Below, one piece after another: positions 8,601 to 17,124 of a stretch of DNA of 64,000 bases (the stretch's first letter is position 1; each line of letters starts with the position of its first letter). The notes beneath the pieces were generated by a model. The model saw only the letters and a program-made list of their open reading frames with translations. It ran no database searches and was not told the DNA's origin. The stretch covers positions 1 through 64,000 of the forward strand of contig JAKAWR010000001.1 of assembly GCA_021816935.1 (NCBI GenBank). The letters are read 5' to 3'. The stretch comes from Actinomycetes bacterium. GTDB taxonomy: Bacteria; Actinomycetota; Acidimicrobiia; Acidimicrobiales; JAMCPL01. Made by a program: the position numbers and the translations under genes.

Positions 8601-10576
8601 GGCCACGGCAGATTAGGTGGCGAGGCCAGGTACTCCTCGTCGACCCAGGGGACCGTTGAGCGGTTGGCGACCGGTGCTCCGAAATCGACCGGCGTCCCGA
8701 GGCCCGGAATGCAGGCGGCCCCGACCGTCGCCCGAGCAAGGGCCGCGGGCATTGCAGAGCAGGGCGTGAAATACTCCGACAGAATTCGTGGCCGGGGTAG
8801 CCCGTAACGGGCGAAGTTGAGGTTGGATTGGAGCATCACGTAGCCGGAGGAGAAGAGCTGAGCCATGGGGACCAGGGAGCGCCAGTCGTACGTGCCTTGC
8901 TGGATCGGGGAGTCGATCGCGTACATCATGTCCGCGGTAGCCAGGCTGCCCATGATCAGCTGCTCCCGGTCGATGAGTGGGCAGTTGGTCAGAGCGGGGT
9001 AGATGGGGTCGATGGTGTCGCCCCAGCTGTAGGCCGCGAAGTTCTCGCCCGGTTCAGCAAGTATCCGTGAACCGTTGCAGTGCGAGTTGAGCCAGGAGGC
9101 CAGGCTGTACTCGTAGGAGGGCAGTGGATCCGGCTGGGTGTAGTTGATCGGGAGGGTGGTGCCGTTCCACACGGCGACATTTCCCAGCGCAATTGCCACG
9201 ACGGAAAGGGCGGTAAAGGCCACGGCGGTCCGACCGTGCCGTGCCGCGCGGGAGCGCCCGTATCGGTCCCGAAGTGCCGTGACGCCGTAGCCGAGGAACA
9301 TGGCAAGGGAGAGGGTCACGAGCGGGGTGGCGCGGTCGGTGGAGCGGAGAGCGAAGCCCGCGGTCGTGGCTGTCATGAACCATTTCAGGAGAGCGCCGAA
9401 TGGCGACGGATGGCTGTAGGGATATGTCCCGACGGCCAGAGCGAGCCCGACGAGCATAATGACAGCAAAGAAGCGCCGGTGCCGGGCCTCGGAGAGACCG
9501 CCATTGCGCAGGCAGAGAGCGGCGGCGGAGAAGGCGAGTAACGGCACGGCGAAGGAGAATGCCAGTGGCACGAGGTTGCCGGTGAACTCTCCCGAGGATG
9601 GGGCCCAGAGGCCGCTCGTTCCCGCTCCGTAGTAGTACCAGTACCCGAGGCCGCGTAGCACCTCCGATGCCAGGGACGCAGACGCCACTGCGGGGACGGT
9701 CTCGGTGTACTTGAGGACGTTCAGGCCGTAGACAGCTTCGACCCGGAGCGCGGCCGCCCACCACATCGACACGCCTGCCGAGAGGAGGCCGATCCTCCAG
9801 ACCGCGCTCCACGCAGCGCGCATGGAAACCGGGCGGGAGGAGGGAGCTGAAGTGGGCTCCGCGATGGGCGTTGCGACGGCGGTCGAACCGTTGGTAGCGG
9901 CGTTGGGAGCTCGCTTGGCGAGCGGATTCCGAGCCGAATTGCGCGACACGATAAGCCGGTAGGCGATCCAGATGACAGGACCCAGGCCGAGGTAGAGAAG
10001 AGCCGTAGCGTTGATGCTGCCGACCGCCGCCACGACGATTGCGAAAAGGGCGGGGTAGCGCCAACCGGGCGTCTCCAGTGCTCTTTCGGCAAGAGCGATC
10101 ATGAACGGTAAGCCGGCCCATGCGAGCAGGAGAGCGGATTCCCGCCCCGCGTACTGCAGGAAGTAGGGCGAGAGCATGTAAGCGAGGGCTGCTACAACAT
10201 TGCCCGGACGGCGCATACCGAGGACCTTCGCGAGGTAAAGTGCGCCGGCCATGGCGGCGAAGAGAATGCTGCCCAGCCAGAGGCGCTGAGCCACCCACGT
10301 GGGGATGCGGAAAAGGTGCGCTAGGAGGAAGAACGGTCCCATTGGGAACAGGTAGCCGAGCTGCTCGTGCGTCACGGTGCCCGCGGCGATCGATGGATCC
10401 CAGAGGTACAGCGACTGGTGGAGGAAGTGTGCAGGATCGAGGTAGAGGTAGCTCTTGGTGTCGGATATCACCTTGCCGGGCCGGGTGAAGATCTGCGGCA
10501 GGTAGGCCACGGCAGCGGCCAGGGCGTACTCGACGAGCCGGGGGCCAGGTTGTCGCGAGGCCGAGGTATCGGGCAC
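5630..10576 (-). CDS. aftD: AftD-like alpha-(1->3)-arabinofuranosyltransferase, GT-C membrane enzyme
   Basis: 1,648 residues. The N-terminus carries the GT-C layout: a first helix, then DTKSYLYLDPAHFLHQSLYL and LWDPSIAAGTVTHEQLGYLFP with acidic residues in the first loop, as in AftD (DUF3367). About 11-12 helices reach residue 470. A large extracytoplasmic part holds a discoidin-like (F5/8 type C) module at about 785-905 and a second beta module near 1060-1165. A C-terminal helix at about 1385-1410 is followed by a charged Gly/Arg/Glu linker (about 1410-1505) and three or four more helices. AftD transfers arabinofuranose from decaprenyl-phosphoarabinose onto cell-wall arabinan. I chose GTG at 10576 because TATGGT sits six bases upstream. 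An upstream ATG at 10678 would overlap the divergent methyltransferase start. Confidence 0.82.
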   Translation of the reverse strand: MPDTSASRQPGPRLVEYALAAAVAYLPQIFTRPGKVISDTKSYLYLDPAHFLHQSLYLWDPSIAAGTVTHEQLGYLFPMGPFFLLAHLFRIPTWVAQRLWLGSILFAAMAGALYLAKVLGMRRPGNVVAALAYMLSPYFLQYAGRESALLLAWAGLPFMIALAERALETPGWRYPALFAIVVAAVGSINATALLYLGLGPVIWIAYRLIVSRNSARNPLAKRAPNAATNGSTAVATPIAEPTSAPSSRPVSMRAAWSAVWRIGLLSAGVSMWWAAALRVEAVYGLNVLKYTETVPAVASASLASEVLRGLGYWYYYGAGTSGLWAPSSGEFTGNLVPLAFSFAVPLLAFSAAALCLRNGGLSEARHRRFFAVIMLVGLALAVGTYPYSHPSPFGALLKWFMTATTAGFALRSTDRATPLVTLSLAMFLGYGVTALRDRYGRSRAARHGRTAVAFTALSVVAIALGNVAVWNGTTLPINYTQPDPLPSYEYSLASWLNSHCNGSRILAEPGENFAAYSWGDTIDPIYPALTNCPLIDREQLIMGSLATADMMYAIDSPIQQGTYDWRSLVPMAQLFSSGYVMLQSNLNFARYGLPRPRILSEYFTPCSAMPAALARATVGAACIPGLGTPVDFGAPVANRSTVPWVDEEYLASPPNLPWPAPVEVFPVAGTRPVVRAEATTDPLIVDGDASGVAEAASSGFLAGNPAVLYAATLDNHPAELSSALGGGATLVVTDTNNKRAYRWDVLAGNTGYTETPSEDYAAGHRSDAPLQIFGSQPPSAMTTARTRGISSVTASGYGNAVSYTPQNQPAMAIDGNLDTAWTVGAFGNAIGQWWQVTFSHPVTASSVNLVQPLQGDPDRHITRISLLFGNSSGSGATPAREGPTVRLGRGSITAAGQTVHFAKRTFRTLRIVIDAVSRNQASTSRVATSPVGFAAVRLDGITATRYLVMPSDLLARAGTRSIFDRLAITMNRDRRSPYPPNAAPETTIDREVWLPQARNFSISGVARISTLIPDSLINELVGVPASFGSGIVANSIGRLPGDLRDTASAALSSLPAGAGAASVMWSPGFGAGHQAGDWIQVDTPHATTISSMDLRVAADGYHSLPTALKISTGSDRSVTLKLPPIHTAGGRDSAVTIPLSFHALTGRHFRFTFTRVHLVYTQDYYSHSPIALPLGIENLGIPAFDMPPAPKTMPAVCRNNLLTVNGKPVWIEVSGLASTALANGGLDIRGCGPDASGIRLQSGDNLIATADGHATGLNIDSLTLDSAPGGNAEPYGPQVMGLTDVSAPKPAVAGPRVRVLSSSPVSVHLQVSPNASPFWLVFGDSYNAGWHATLAGEKTLGAPQLMDGFANGWLVNPAALHSANHTLDVTITWGPQKEIWVAIAVSTVVFGLCLLIVAASFLLSPLCRRRRHRRARNRGHGKSAGGRRSDEDRNDSDSMGGREEGRHVEGWEREGGGRGEGREEKGGGGGRYDPYGIVRMAPARKAGREGADPPIHEAGPYNEAGPALRRAILAALPCGLIAAALSTWYIGLALAIAVCASLLFKRALNLLCDAAVLLMGAAGILVVAGQAAGHYLPGFAWPSQFPAASNLAWAAALFLAAGVLLPSRLRKGYEWRDVPGGDGPAGQLAAAERDARLQDPGTGETEHH
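6171..6181. repeat. 11-bp C/G homopolymer inside aftD coding sequence
   Basis: Eleven consecutive C on the plus strand (G on the aftD strand), next to five T/A, encode the Lys-Gly run in the cytoplasmic linker near residue 1465. The surrounding 6160-6320 is strongly pyrimidine-biased on the plus strand. Replication slippage here would drop or restore the last helices. Confidence 0.85.
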
Positions 10577-10582
10577 TGAAGG

Positions 10583-10588
10583 ACCATA
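10583..10588 (-). promoter_or_regulatory. -10 box TATGGT of a leaderless aftD promoter
   Basis: Minus-strand TATGGT, then CCTTCA, then GTG at 10576. This fits the leaderless pattern and leaves about 95 bp as a divergent promoter region shared with the methyltransferase operon. Confidence 0.5.
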
Positions 10589-10671
10589 CTGCCTGCAGGC
10601 AGAGTATTGCCACGCGGTTAGGCGAGGCGCCTCGGGGATGTTAGGTTGTCGCGTGGGCAGGATTTTGGAAT

Positions 10672-11502
10672 ATGACACAACTGACCGGAGAACGGCCTCT
10701 CGTGGGGAAGACCCCCGATTCGCTCCTGGCCCTTCATGCAGCGGGCTACAGGGAGGTGCGTGCGCGCCTGGGGTCGGGTCTCGTTGTAGATTTCGGGTGC
10801 GGAACCGGCGAGGAGTCGGTCGGTTTCACCGGCCCGGGCAGGCAGGTTGTCGGAACCGACTACGACCTCCAAGCAGCGTCGTCGGCGCGGCAGGCCCATG
10901 CGGCGATGGGGCTGCGGGTTATAGCGTCGGACGCGTGCGCGTGTGCTGTCGGAACCGGCTTGGCCGGTTGGGCATGCTCTTCGCATCTGATAGAACATTT
11001 CGCTGACCCGGAGCCGCATGTGGCGGAGCTGGCCCGGGTACTGTCGCCTGAGGGAACCGCCTTCGTGATCACGCCGAATGCGCCGGCGGATTTCGAGAAT
11101 CCTTTCCACCTCTACCCGTTCACGAAGACAAGCCTGGCGTCGATGCTGTCCCGGTACTTCGGGAGTGTCTGGGTCGGTGGGCTCGAAGCGTCTGGCGCCG
11201 TCAAGCTCGATCTGGATCGGCGGCGGCGCAAGGGCAGGAGGTTGCTCGCGCTCGACGTTCTCAACCTGCGCCACAGGATCCCGCGGAGCTGGTATGTAGC
11301 TGCATACGAGAAGCTGCTGCCGCTGGCCTACAGGCTGGTTGCCCGCAGCGACGTCGGTGGATCGACGGGATTCTCGGCCGATGACTTCTTCGTGACGAAC
11401 GAGGTCGGTGATTCGACGCTGGTGCTCTTTGCTATTGCCGGAAGACCGTTGAGGGCTGGCCGGAGAGGTGGGTTGGCGGGGCCGGGTGGGGAGGCGGATT
11501 GA
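10672..11502 (+). CDS. Class I SAM-dependent methyltransferase
   Basis: 276 residues. Motif I VVDFGCGTGEESVGF (about 37-51) with the acidic motif II VVGTDYDLQAA forms the SAM site. SSHLIEHFADPEPHVAELAR is the usual post-motif helix of UbiE/Methyltransf_11-like enzymes. The C-terminal part (FHLYPFTKTSLASML and a Tyr/Arg-rich tail) resembles methyltransferases of glycan or lipid clusters. The substrate is unknown. It is the first gene of an operon with coaE, uvrB and rnj and overlaps the coaE reading frame. A weak AGGA is the only ribosome site before ATG 10672. Its last 20 residues are Gly/Arg-rich. Confidence 0.75.
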   Translation: MTQLTGERPLVGKTPDSLLALHAAGYREVRARLGSGLVVDFGCGTGEESVGFTGPGRQVVGTDYDLQAASSARQAHAAMGLRVIASDACACAVGTGLAGWACSSHLIEHFADPEPHVAELARVLSPEGTAFVITPNAPADFENPFHLYPFTKTSLASMLSRYFGSVWVGGLEASGAVKLDLDRRRRKGRRLLALDVLNLRHRIPRSWYVAAYEKLLPLAYRLVARSDVGGSTGFSADDFFVTNEVGDSTLVLFAIAGRPLRAGRRGGLAGPGGEAD

Positions 11503-11549
11503 CGGCGCAAGGGAGGCGGGTTGACGCGGCTGGCGAACGGAGTAACCGA

Positions 11550-12167
11550 TTGAACGAGGTGGTGATTGGGCTTACCGGCGGCATCGGTTCGGGCAAGTCG
11601 ACTGTGGCGGGCATGCTGGCCGCCCATGGCGCGGTGATCGCTGATGCCGATGAGATCGCAAGGGAGGTGACGGTTCCGGGGACTGCCGCCTACGCGGCGA
11701 TTGTAGATCGGTTTGGCATGGCCGTCCTGGAACCCGACGGCGAGATCAAGAGGGAAAAGCTGGCTGAGGCGGTGTTCGGCAACGAAAGCGCTCTCCGAGC
11801 CCTCAACGAGATCACGCACCCCGCGATAGGGGTAGTTCTCGCAGAGAGGCGTGCGAAGATGGATGGGAGGAAGGTGCCCGGGGTCGTCGTGATCCCCCTC
11901 TTCAGGCCGTACCACAGGGCGGCCCTGCGGCTTTCGGAGGTCGTTGTAGTGGACTGCCCGGTCGAGATGGCGATCAGGCGGCTGGTCTCGGCAAGGGGTA
12001 TGGCGCAAGAGCAGGCAAGGGCACGGGTCGCGGCGCAGATTGACCGGGAGGAGCGTCTCGCGCTGGCCGACTGGGTGGTCGACAACGGCGGCGAGCGAGC
12101 GGCGCTGGCATCGGAGGTGGAACGTTTGTGGGCACATCTGGCGGCGAGACTGAAGGACGGCTCGTGA
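11550..12167 (+). CDS. coaE: Dephospho-CoA kinase
   Basis: 205 residues from TTG 11550, which matches the usual CoaE length. The P-loop GGIGSGKS sits at residues 10-17, followed by [11 protein letters not shown] and the lid/CoA-binding helices ([34 protein letters not shown]). It phosphorylates the 3'-hydroxyl of dephospho-CoA, the last step of CoA synthesis. The frame is open to a TTG at 11499 that overlaps the methyltransferase stop. I prefer 11550 because GGAG lies 8 bases upstream and homologues begin just before the P-loop. The stop overlaps the GTG of uvrB (GTGA), indicating translational coupling. Confidence 0.88.
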   Translation: MNEVVIGLTGGIGSGKSTVAGMLAAHGAVIADADEIAREVTVPGTAAYAAIVDRFGMAVLEPDGEIKREKLAEAVFGNESALRALNEITHPAIGVVLAERRAKMDGRKVPGVVVIPLFRPYHRAALRLSEVVVVDCPVEMAIRRLVSARGMAQEQARARVAAQIDREERLALADWVVDNGGERAALASEVERLWAHLAARLKDGS

Positions 12168-14497
12168 CGGAGGCCGCTACCGGCTCCGCGACCGGCGCTA
12201 CCGCCACAGCGGGTGTCGCTGCCGGCTCTGCAGTCAGGTTCAAGGTGGAATCGCCCTTCTATCCGGCAGGCGATCAGCCCGCGGCCATCCAGGAGTTGTC
12301 TGCGGGTCTCGGTCGTGGCTTGCGGTTCCAGACGCTTCTTGGAGTCACGGGGAGCGGTAAGACCGCTACCATGGCGTGGGTTATCGAGGCGGCGCAGCGC
12401 CCTGCGCTCATTATCGAGCCGAACAAGTCTCTCGCTGCGCAGCTGGCTGCAGAGCTGAGGGATCTGATGCCGGCGAACCGGGTAGAGTACTTTGTATCGT
12501 ATTACGATTACTATCAGCCGGAGGCCTACGTGCCTTCGAGCGACCTCTACATCGAGAAGGACTCGTCCATCAACGAGGAGATCGACAGGCTGAGGCATTC
12601 CGCGACGTGCTCGTTGCTGATGAGGCGGGACGTGGTGGTAGTGGCGTCGGTGTCGTGCATCTACGGGCTCGGGTCGCCCGAGGAATATCGCAACCACCTC
12701 ATGATGCTGGCTCCGGGCGACACTGTCGACCAGCGCAGCCTGCTCAGGGACTTCGTCCGGCTTCGCTACAAGCGAAACGACCTGGTAATGTCCCGCGGCC
12801 ACTTTCGCGCCAGGGGAGACACGATCGAGATCCATCCGGCATACGAGGACGCTGCGGTGCGTATCGAGCTATTTGGCGACACCGTGGACACGATGAGGAG
12901 GTTCGATCCGGTTAGTGGCGAGCCAATCGAGGAGTTGGAGGAGCTGGCACTCCTGCCGGCCACGCACTACGTGGCAGGTGAGGAGCGGATGCGGATTGCT
13001 GTCGAATCGATAAGGAGCGAGCTTGTGGATCGGCTTGCCCACTTGAAGAACGAGGGGAAGCTCGTTCACGAGCAGCGGCTCAGGATGCGAACCGAGCACG
13101 ATCTGGAGATGCTTGAACAGGTGGGGGTGTGCAACGGGATCGAGAATTACTCGAGGCACCTTGACGGGCGCTCTCCCGGCGAGATGCCGTACACCCTGCT
13201 CGACTACTTTCCTCAGGACCTTCTTGTGATCGTCGACGAAAGCCACGTGGCCGTGCCGCAGCTTCACGGGCAGTACGAGGGGGACAGGTCGAGGAAACTG
13301 ACGCTCGTCGAGTACGGCTTCAGGTTGCCTTCGGCACTTGACAACAGGCCGCTCAGGTTTGACGAGGTGATGGGGAAGGTCCCGCAGGTGATTTTCCTGT
13401 CCGCGACGCCCGGGGATTACGAGCTGTCCGTCTCCGACCAGGTCGTCGAACAGGTCATCAGGCCAACGGGCCTCGTGGACCCGGATGTGGTGATCCGGCC
13501 CACCCAGGGCCAGATCGACGACCTTCTTTCGCGAATACACGAGACCGTTGCGTCCGGGAACAGGGTCCTCGTCACCACTCTCACGAAGAAGATGGCGGAG
13601 GACCTTGCTGCATACCTGGCGGATACGGGCGTGCGGGTGCGCTACATGCACTCGGACATCGATACTGTCGAAAGGATCGAGCTCATCCGGGACCTGAGGC
13701 TCGGTGAGTACGACGTGCTCGTGGGGATCAACCTCCTGCGGGAGGGCCTTGACCTGCCCGAAGTATCGCTCGTGGCTATCCTCGATGCAGATAAGGAGGG
13801 CTTTCTGAGATCGGGCCCGTCACTCATCCAGACGATCGGTCGGGCGGCGCGCAATGTCGAGGGGCGGGTGGTTCTCTACGCCGATACGGTTACGGATTCG
13901 ATGCGCCGCGCCGTGGGGGAGACCGAACGACGCCGCCTCCTGCAGCAGGATTACAATCGGGAGCACGGGATAGATCCTGTTACGATTCGTAAGGCGGTCA
14001 CTGACATCTTGGAGAAGATCAGGGGTGCCGCGCCACGCCCAGGGGGGAGGGACGACAGCGGTGCAGGTAGGCTGGCTGGTAGGGGAGCTGGCAGCTCCGG
14101 AGCGGCCGTTAGGGGGGCATCGACACCCGGTTTCGGGAGGGGCAAGAGGGGCTGGGAGCGCCGCGACGCTCAGCGGGCTGCAGGGGAGCGGCCGGCAGCG
14201 GGCGAGAGCGATGCGATCGTACTGGCGGCAGAGGCGGAGCTTGTCGAGCGTGAAATGAAGCGCGCTGCAAGGGAGCAGCGTTACGAGGAGGCGGCGATGT
14301 TGAGAGACGAGCTGTTCGAGTTGCGCCGCCGGTTGGCAGGTGGTGACCCGATGGAAGGTGACGGCGGGATGGGAACTGAAGCCATGACGGGAGGTGACGA
14401 CCCGCAAGACGTTGACCGCGAGACGGGAAGCGACGACCGCCCGGCGGGCAGTGCTCAGGTGGGAGGCGGCTGTCATGGAGGAGTGAGGCGCCGTTGA
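12164..14497 (+). CDS. uvrB: Excinuclease ABC subunit B
   Basis: 777 residues; most UvrB proteins are about 670. Walker [10 protein letters not shown] lies at residues 60-68 and the damage-verification beta-hairpin region [20 protein letters not shown] follows. VIVDESHV (DEAD-type motif II), [12 protein letters not shown] (motif VI) and a C-terminal UVR helix pair ([20 protein letters not shown]) complete it. UvrB loads onto damaged DNA with UvrA and recruits UvrC for nucleotide excision repair. The extra length is a Gly/Arg/Ala-rich linker at about 620-690 before the UVR motif and a roughly 45-residue acidic tail. GTG 12164 has AAGGA upstream and overlaps the coaE stop. Confidence 0.96.
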   Translation: MTEAATGSATGATATAGVAAGSAVRFKVESPFYPAGDQPAAIQELSAGLGRGLRFQTLLGVTGSGKTATMAWVIEAAQRPALIIEPNKSLAAQLAAELRDLMPANRVEYFVSYYDYYQPEAYVPSSDLYIEKDSSINEEIDRLRHSATCSLLMRRDVVVVASVSCIYGLGSPEEYRNHLMMLAPGDTVDQRSLLRDFVRLRYKRNDLVMSRGHFRARGDTIEIHPAYEDAAVRIELFGDTVDTMRRFDPVSGEPIEELEELALLPATHYVAGEERMRIAVESIRSELVDRLAHLKNEGKLVHEQRLRMRTEHDLEMLEQVGVCNGIENYSRHLDGRSPGEMPYTLLDYFPQDLLVIVDESHVAVPQLHGQYEGDRSRKLTLVEYGFRLPSALDNRPLRFDEVMGKVPQVIFLSATPGDYELSVSDQVVEQVIRPTGLVDPDVVIRPTQGQIDDLLSRIHETVASGNRVLVTTLTKKMAEDLAAYLADTGVRVRYMHSDIDTVERIELIRDLRLGEYDVLVGINLLREGLDLPEVSLVAILDADKEGFLRSGPSLIQTIGRAARNVEGRVVLYADTVTDSMRRAVGETERRRLLQQDYNREHGIDPVTIRKAVTDILEKIRGAAPRPGGRDDSGAGRLAGRGAGSSGAAVRGASTPGFGRGKRGWERRDAQRAAGERPAAGESDAIVLAAEAELVEREMKRAAREQRYEEAAMLRDELFELRRRLAGGDPMEGDGGMGTEAMTGGDDPQDVDRETGSDDRPAGSAQVGGGCHGGVRRR

Positions 14498-16155
14498 GCG
14501 AAGGCGTAACGCTTACGTTCCTCGGGGGACTGGGGGAGATCGGGCGGAACTGCGCGTGCATCGAGCAGGACGGACGGGTGGTGATCCTGGACTGCGGCGT
14601 AATGTTCCCGGAACCCGACATGCCCGGGATCGATCTGGTTCTCCCGGACCTCACGTATCTTTTCGAGAGGGCGAAGTCGGTCGAGGCCGTGATCCTGTCC
14701 CACGGTCACGAGGACCATACGGGCGGCGTTCCCTACCTGCTGCGCGAGTTGAATGCTCCCGTATACGGCTCGGATCTCTCGCTGGCGCTCGTACACGAGA
14801 AGCTGAGGGAGGCGGGACTGGCCAAACGGGCTCGCCTGATCGAAGTGGCAGATGGGGACAGGATCAGGGTAGGGCCGTTCGATGTGGAGTTCATCCCGGT
14901 TGCGCATTCGGTGCCGCGGGGCTTTGCGACGGCGTTTCACACGTCGGAGGGTGTGGTGCTTCACTCGGGGGATTTCAAGCTTGACATGGCTCCGATCGAT
15001 GGCCGGACGACCGATCTGGCACGTATCGGCGCCTTGGCGGCAGGCGAAGGGGTGCGCCTTCTCCTGTCCGATTCGACGAACGCCGATGAGCCGGGCTTCA
15101 CGGATTCGGAATCGAGCGTCGGAGTGGCGCTGAGGCAGGTAATGGCCGAGCATCGAGGCTCTAGGGTGATCGTTGCTTCGTTCGCAAGTCACATTCACCG
15201 GATCCAACAGGTGGTAACGGCAGCCCGGGGAGGCGGGCGGAGGATTGCGGCGCTGGGCCGGTCGATGGAGAGGAATATAACCGTGGCGCGCTCCCTCGGT
15301 GCCCTGGACCTGACCGAGGGCGACCTCGTATCGATCGAGGAGGTGCCGCTTCTCGACCCCGGAACTGTATGCGTTCTGTGCACAGGTTCGCAGGGCGAGC
15401 CAATGTCTGCATTAGCCCTACTTGCGAACGGTGAGAACAGGTTTCTCAAGATCGCAGACGGAGACGTAGTCGTGCTCAGCTCTCATCCGATACCGGGAAA
15501 CGAATGGTTCGTCGGCAAGGTGATCAACGGCCTTGCACGCAGGGGAGCGCAAGTCGTCCATACGGGAGTGGAAAAGGTTCATGTCAGCGGGCATGCAAAG
15601 GCGGGCGAGCTGATGACCTTGCTGTCGGTTGCCAGGCCGGAGTTCTTCGTCCCGGTTCACGGCGAGCTACGTCATCTTGCCGCGCACGCGAGGTTGGCGG
15701 AGAGGATGGGGGTCGCACGGCGCAATGTAAGCATCGTGGAGGACGGGGCGCGCCTGCATCTCCAGGGGGACGAGATCAAGCCGGCGGGGAAAGCGTCGTC
15801 GAGCTTTCTCTACGTGGACGGAACCGTCGGCGATGTGGGCCACGGCGTCCTTCGCGACAGGAGGCTGCTCGCACAGGAGGGGGTCGTAATGGCCGTGGTT
15901 GTCGTCGACCTGCACGCCGGAGAGGTTGTGGGCGAGCCGGAGATCATCACGCATGGTTGGGTTCATGCCGACGAGGCCGGCGATCTGCTCGACGATGCGC
16001 GGGAGGCCGTAAGGCGGAGCGTGGAGCTTGCGATCCGGGAGGGGGCGGTGGAGCACGAGACGTTCCGCAAGCATGTCCGGCGCGCGCTGGGCAGGCTCGT
16101 GAACGAACGAACTCGCCGCCGTCCGCTCATCGTCCCGGTCGTCGTGGTGGTCTGA
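14494..16155 (+). CDS. rnj: Ribonuclease J (metallo-beta-lactamase/beta-CASP nuclease)
   Basis: 553 residues, normal for RNase J. The N-terminal [12 protein letters not shown] signature, the zinc motif [10 protein letters not shown] (about 69-78), HSVPRGF and HSGDFKLD, the beta-[13 protein letters not shown] and the late VHVSGHA histidine motif are all present. It is a 5'-3' exo- and endonuclease for rRNA maturation and mRNA decay. The TTG start at 14494 overlaps the uvrB stop (TTGA). It is the last gene of the methyltransferase-coaE-uvrB-rnj operon and converges on thrB. Confidence 0.95.
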   Translation: MSEGVTLTFLGGLGEIGRNCACIEQDGRVVILDCGVMFPEPDMPGIDLVLPDLTYLFERAKSVEAVILSHGHEDHTGGVPYLLRELNAPVYGSDLSLALVHEKLREAGLAKRARLIEVADGDRIRVGPFDVEFIPVAHSVPRGFATAFHTSEGVVLHSGDFKLDMAPIDGRTTDLARIGALAAGEGVRLLLSDSTNADEPGFTDSESSVGVALRQVMAEHRGSRVIVASFASHIHRIQQVVTAARGGGRRIAALGRSMERNITVARSLGALDLTEGDLVSIEEVPLLDPGTVCVLCTGSQGEPMSALALLANGENRFLKIADGDVVVLSSHPIPGNEWFVGKVINGLARRGAQVVHTGVEKVHVSGHAKAGELMTLLSVARPEFFVPVHGELRHLAAHARLAERMGVARRNVSIVEDGARLHLQGDEIKPAGKASSSFLYVDGTVGDVGHGVLRDRRLLAQEGVVMAVVVVDLHAGEVVGEPEIITHGWVHADEAGDLLDDAREAVRRSVELAIREGAVEHETFRKHVRRALGRLVNERTRRRPLIVPVVVVV

Positions 16156-16187
16156 GCCTCGGGGCGGCCTGGCGGGCCCGTTGGATC

Positions 16188-17045
16188 TTAGTCCAGATCG
16201 TCACCCGCCAGCAGGCCCCGCATGTCAGGCTGCAGCACCCTGACCTCCCCTCGCACCGAAGCTTCCTTCATTGCAGCGACCGCGGCAGAGGCCACTTGGG
16301 CCGCATTGCCTCTGTCGCACATCGCGATGAGCGTAGGACCGGCGCCCGACCAGCATGCACCAAGCCCACCTCCCTCGATCATTGCGTTCAAGATCATCGG
16401 GGCCTTCGGCAGCAACGGGTTGCGGTAGTCCTGGTGAAGCCGGTCGGCACACGACTCACGATCCAGGAGCCTCCTGTCGCCGAGGCCGGCAAGCAGGAGG
16501 GCCATCCTACCAAGGTTGAACGTCGCATCCCTCCGGGGAATCATGTCAGGAAGGAGCGTTCTCGCCCGTTTTGTCGAGACCGCCTGCTCCGGGATCGCCG
16601 CCACGACGGCAAGTGCTTCGTCAAAGGGGAACCGGACTACTCTGACCTGCCCCTTGACGAGCGCCGCGGCGACCAGTCCTCCGTGAACGGAGGCGGCAGC
16701 GTTCTCCGGATGGCCGTCCACCTGGATCCCTGCGCCCAACGGATCACTCGATCCCGCGGCGGCGGCGGCGGCCACGGCAAGCGCTGCCGACGAGCCGAGG
16801 CCCCTTGCGACCGGTATGGAAGAGCGCACTGTCACCGCCAGCCTGTCGTGCCCCTTCACCTCCATAGCCACTTGGGCGGCCAGGTGGCTGGCATCGCCTG
16901 CGAACTCCGAGCCCTCCCCCTCGCTCCTGACGATCAGTTTTGTTGCAGGCTCCACCTCGACTTCCACGTAGAGGTCCACCGCCAGCGCAAGCACGTCAAA
17001 ACCCGGCCCAAGATTTGCAGAGGAGGCAGGAGCGCGAGCTCGCAC
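16188..17045 (-). CDS. thrB: Homoserine kinase (GHMP family)
   Basis: 285 residues. The N-terminal APASSANLGPGFDVLALAVD is the ThrB signature. The GHMP ATP loop PVARGLGSSAALAVAA lies at about 88-103, and the C-terminal GGLGACWSGAGPTLIAM is the third GHMP motif. It phosphorylates L-homoserine for threonine synthesis. No thrC or hom gene is adjacent; dapF and dapC-like genes of the same aspartate family lie about 8 kb away. A leaderless -10 box precedes the GTG start. Confidence 0.9.
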   Translation of the reverse strand: MRARAPASSANLGPGFDVLALAVDLYVEVEVEPATKLIVRSEGEGSEFAGDASHLAAQVAMEVKGHDRLAVTVRSSIPVARGLGSSAALAVAAAAAAGSSDPLGAGIQVDGHPENAAASVHGGLVAAALVKGQVRVVRFPFDEALAVVAAIPEQAVSTKRARTLLPDMIPRRDATFNLGRMALLLAGLGDRRLLDRESCADRLHQDYRNPLLPKAPMILNAMIEGGGLGACWSGAGPTLIAMCDRGNAAQVASAAVAAMKEASVRGEVRVLQPDMRGLLAGDDLD

Positions 17046-17051
17046 GGGGTC

Positions 17052-17057
17052 ACCTTA
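17052..17057 (-). promoter_or_regulatory. -10 box TAAGGT of a leaderless thrB promoter
   Basis: Minus-strand TAAGGT, six bases (GACCCC), then GTG 17045. Confidence 0.55.
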
Positions 17058-17124
17058 CCAGAAAACCCATGAAATCCGCCGACTAACCCCGCATCAACTC
17101 GCGGATCGCGAAGGCTTCCAAGCG

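Noticed and set aside
9054-10613. 519-codon open frame on the minus strand
   Set aside because: Arg/Pro-rich shadow of aftD in another frame; the aftD frame carries the conserved helices and motifs.
10577-10678. Longer aftD start at ATG 10678
   Set aside because: It would overlap the divergent methyltransferase start, and the extra 34 residues precede the first conserved segment; TATGGT at the leaderless distance supports 10576.
15504-17072. 522-codon open frame spanning the end of rnj and the antisense of thrB
   Set aside because: Both overlapped genes have complete family signatures; this frame has none.
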